From Rhizobium sp. Q54 (lineage in GTDB: Bacteria > Pseudomonadota > Alphaproteobacteria > SMXS01), in NCBI GenBank assembly GCA_945872035.1, contig CAMBYA010000137.1, positions 1 through 6,697 on the forward strand: a DNA stretch of 6,697 nt, read 5' to 3'. Position 1 is the first letter of the stretch. Every line of letters begins with the position of its first letter. The notes beneath the pieces were generated by a model. The model saw only the letters and a program-made list of their open reading frames with translations, did no database searches and had not been told where the DNA came from. Positions 5,608-6,697 of this stretch are shown one piece after another. The position numbers and the translations under genes were made by a program.

Positions 5608-6261
5608 ATGGCCACGGCTGAAACCGTCGCGATCATCGATTACGGCTCGGGCAATCTGCGCTCGGCCGAAAAGGCGTTCGCCCGCGCCGCCATCGAGGCG
5701 GGAACGGGACAGGACATCGTCGTCACCGCCGATCCGGCGGTGGTGGCGTCCGCCGGCCGCGTGGTACTGCCCGGTGTCGGCGCGTTCGCTGACTGCCGCC
5801 AGGGACTGCTCGCCATCGCCGGCATGGGCGAGGCGCTCGAGCAGGCCGTCCACCGCCGCAAGGCGCCGTTTTTCGGCATCTGCGTCGGCATGCAGCTGAT
5901 GGCCGAATGGGGCCTGGAGCATGGCCGTCATCCAGGCCTGGGCTGGCTGAAAGGCACCGTCGCGCTGATGGAGCCGTCGGACCCGTCGCTGAAGATCCCG
6001 CACATGGGCTGGAACGACCTGAACGTGCGCGCCGCGCATCCGGTGCTCGACGGCATCGCCACCGGCGAGCACGTCTATTTCGTGCACTCCTACGCGTTCC
6101 GGCCCGACGATCCGGCCGACCTGCTGGCCACCGTCGACTATGGCGGGCCGGTCACGGCGCTGGTCGGGCGCGCCAACATGATCGGCAGCCAGTTCCACCC
6201 CGAGAAAAGCCAGGCGGCGGGACTGCGGCTGATCGCCAACTTCCTGAGGTGGACGCCGTGA
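5608..6261 (+). CDS. hisH: Imidazole glycerol phosphate synthase, glutaminase subunit (HisH)
   Basis: HisH is a class I glutamine amidotransferase that hydrolyses glutamine and passes ammonia to HisF, which makes imidazole glycerol phosphate and AICAR from PRFAR. From ATG 5608 the protein is 217 residues, near the usual size. It opens with [13 protein letters not shown], has LPGVGAF, the nucleophile Cys92 in [26 protein letters not shown], and His197 and Glu199 in SQFHPEKS completing the triad. The frame stays open upstream to an ATG at 5566, but that codon is in a palindrome loop and would add 14 unrelated residues; a GAGAAAG stretch precedes 5608. It overlaps hisA by GTGA. Confidence 0.96.
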   Translation: MATAETVAIIDYGSGNLRSAEKAFARAAIEAGTGQDIVVTADPAVVASAGRVVLPGVGAFADCRQGLLAIAGMGEALEQAVHRRKAPFFGICVGMQLMAEWGLEHGRHPGLGWLKGTVALMEPSDPSLKIPHMGWNDLNVRAAHPVLDGIATGEHVYFVHSYAFRPDDPADLLATVDYGGPVTALVGRANMIGSQFHPEKSQAAGLRLIANFLRWTP

Positions 6262-6697
6262 TCCTGTTTCCCGCCATCGACCTGAAGGACGGCAAGTGCG
6301 TGCGCCTGCTCTACGGCGACATGGACAAGGCGACCGTCTATGGCGAGAACCCGGCCGAGCAGGCGAAGACATTCGAGGATGCCGGCTTCCAGTGGCTGCA
6401 TCTCGTCGACCTCAACGGCGCGGTCGAGGGCAAGCCGGTCAACGCGCCGGCCGTCGAGGCGATCCTGAAGGCGATCTCGCTGCCGGTGCAGCTCGGCGGC
6501 GGCATCCGCGACATGGCCACCATCGCGATGTGGCTGGACAAGGGCGTGCGCCGGGTGATCCTCGGCACCATGGCGCTGCGCGACCCGGCCACGGTGAAGG
6601 AAGCCTGCAAGCGGTTCCCCGGCCGGATCGTCGTCGGCATCGACGCGCGCGGCGGCATGGTGGCGGTGGAAGGCTGGGTCGAGACCTCGACCATCAC
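6258..6697 (+). CDS. hisA: Phosphoribosylformimino-5-aminoimidazole carboxamide ribotide isomerase (HisA), 5' part
   Basis: HisA is a TIM-barrel isomerase that converts ProFAR to PRFAR, the substrate of HisH/HisF. The 146 codons present start at GTG 6258, overlapping the hisH stop as GTGA, with GAGG at 6246-6249 eight bases upstream. The product begins [16 protein letters not shown], with Asp8 as the first catalytic Asp. It contains LHLVDLNGA, the phosphate-binding LGGGIRD and VILGT segments, and GIDARGG with Asp129 as the second catalytic Asp. This is the N-terminal half or more of a protein usually about 240 residues; the rest lies beyond the window. HisF shares this fold, but PAIDLKDG and GIDARGG are HisA-like. 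Confidence 0.95.
   Translation, partial: MILFPAIDLKDGKCVRLLYGDMDKATVYGENPAEQAKTFEDAGFQWLHLVDLNGAVEGKPVNAPAVEAILKAISLPVQLGGGIRDMATIAMWLDKGVRRVILGTMALRDPATVKEACKRFPGRIVVGIDARGGMVAVEGWVETSTI

Noticed and set aside
6338..6697. Open frame on the - strand opposite hisA
   Set aside because: It is the antisense of hisA, whose + strand frame is continuous to the window end with catalytic motifs.

Overview
This window is a GC-rich stretch of bacterial chromosome, almost certainly from an alphaproteobacterium. Two things suggest this: the gene order and the style of the proteins. A Tim44-like gene, mltA and an Smr-domain gene run in one direction. hslVU is divergent from hisB, and a DUF2628 membrane protein sits between hisB and hisH. 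I recognise this layout from alphaproteobacteria; I could not run a search to name the genus.

Layout. (1) Bases 1-58 hold the last codons of a gene that looks like the Tim44-like protein. (2) Bases 59-199 are a short non-coding gap dominated by two nested inverted repeats (69-120 and 135-184). A 6-bp closing stem (63-68 with 185-190) frames both. (3) mltA (lytic transglycosylase) and a small Smr-domain gene follow on the + strand with an ATGA overlap. (4) On the - strand, converging on the Smr gene with a 17-bp overlap of the 3' ends, lies the tightly packed set hslV-hslU-GNAT acetyltransferase, with GTGA and TAATG junctions. (5) Bases 4368-4487 are a divergent promoter region; the hslV side has a candidate heat-shock (sigma-32) promoter. 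(6) From 4488 to the window end, the + strand carries hisB, a DUF2628 membrane protein, hisH and the first third or more of hisA: part of a histidine biosynthesis operon. A GC-rich palindrome lies between the DUF2628 gene and hisH.

How the genes work together. HslV and HslU form the two-component ATP-dependent protease. HisB makes imidazole-acetol phosphate late in the histidine pathway. HisA supplies PRFAR to the HisH/HisF synthase (hisF is probably just beyond the window). MltA trims peptidoglycan in the envelope. The Smr, GNAT and DUF2628 proteins have no assigned substrate or role here.

The genes are ordinary core genes, and I see no CRISPR array, transposase gene, phage gene, toxin-antitoxin pair or new gene system. 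The least-explained signal is the structured 63-190 gap. Secondary points are the possible leaderless heat-shock start of hslV, the GNAT gene translationally coupled to hslU, and the membrane protein embedded in the his operon.
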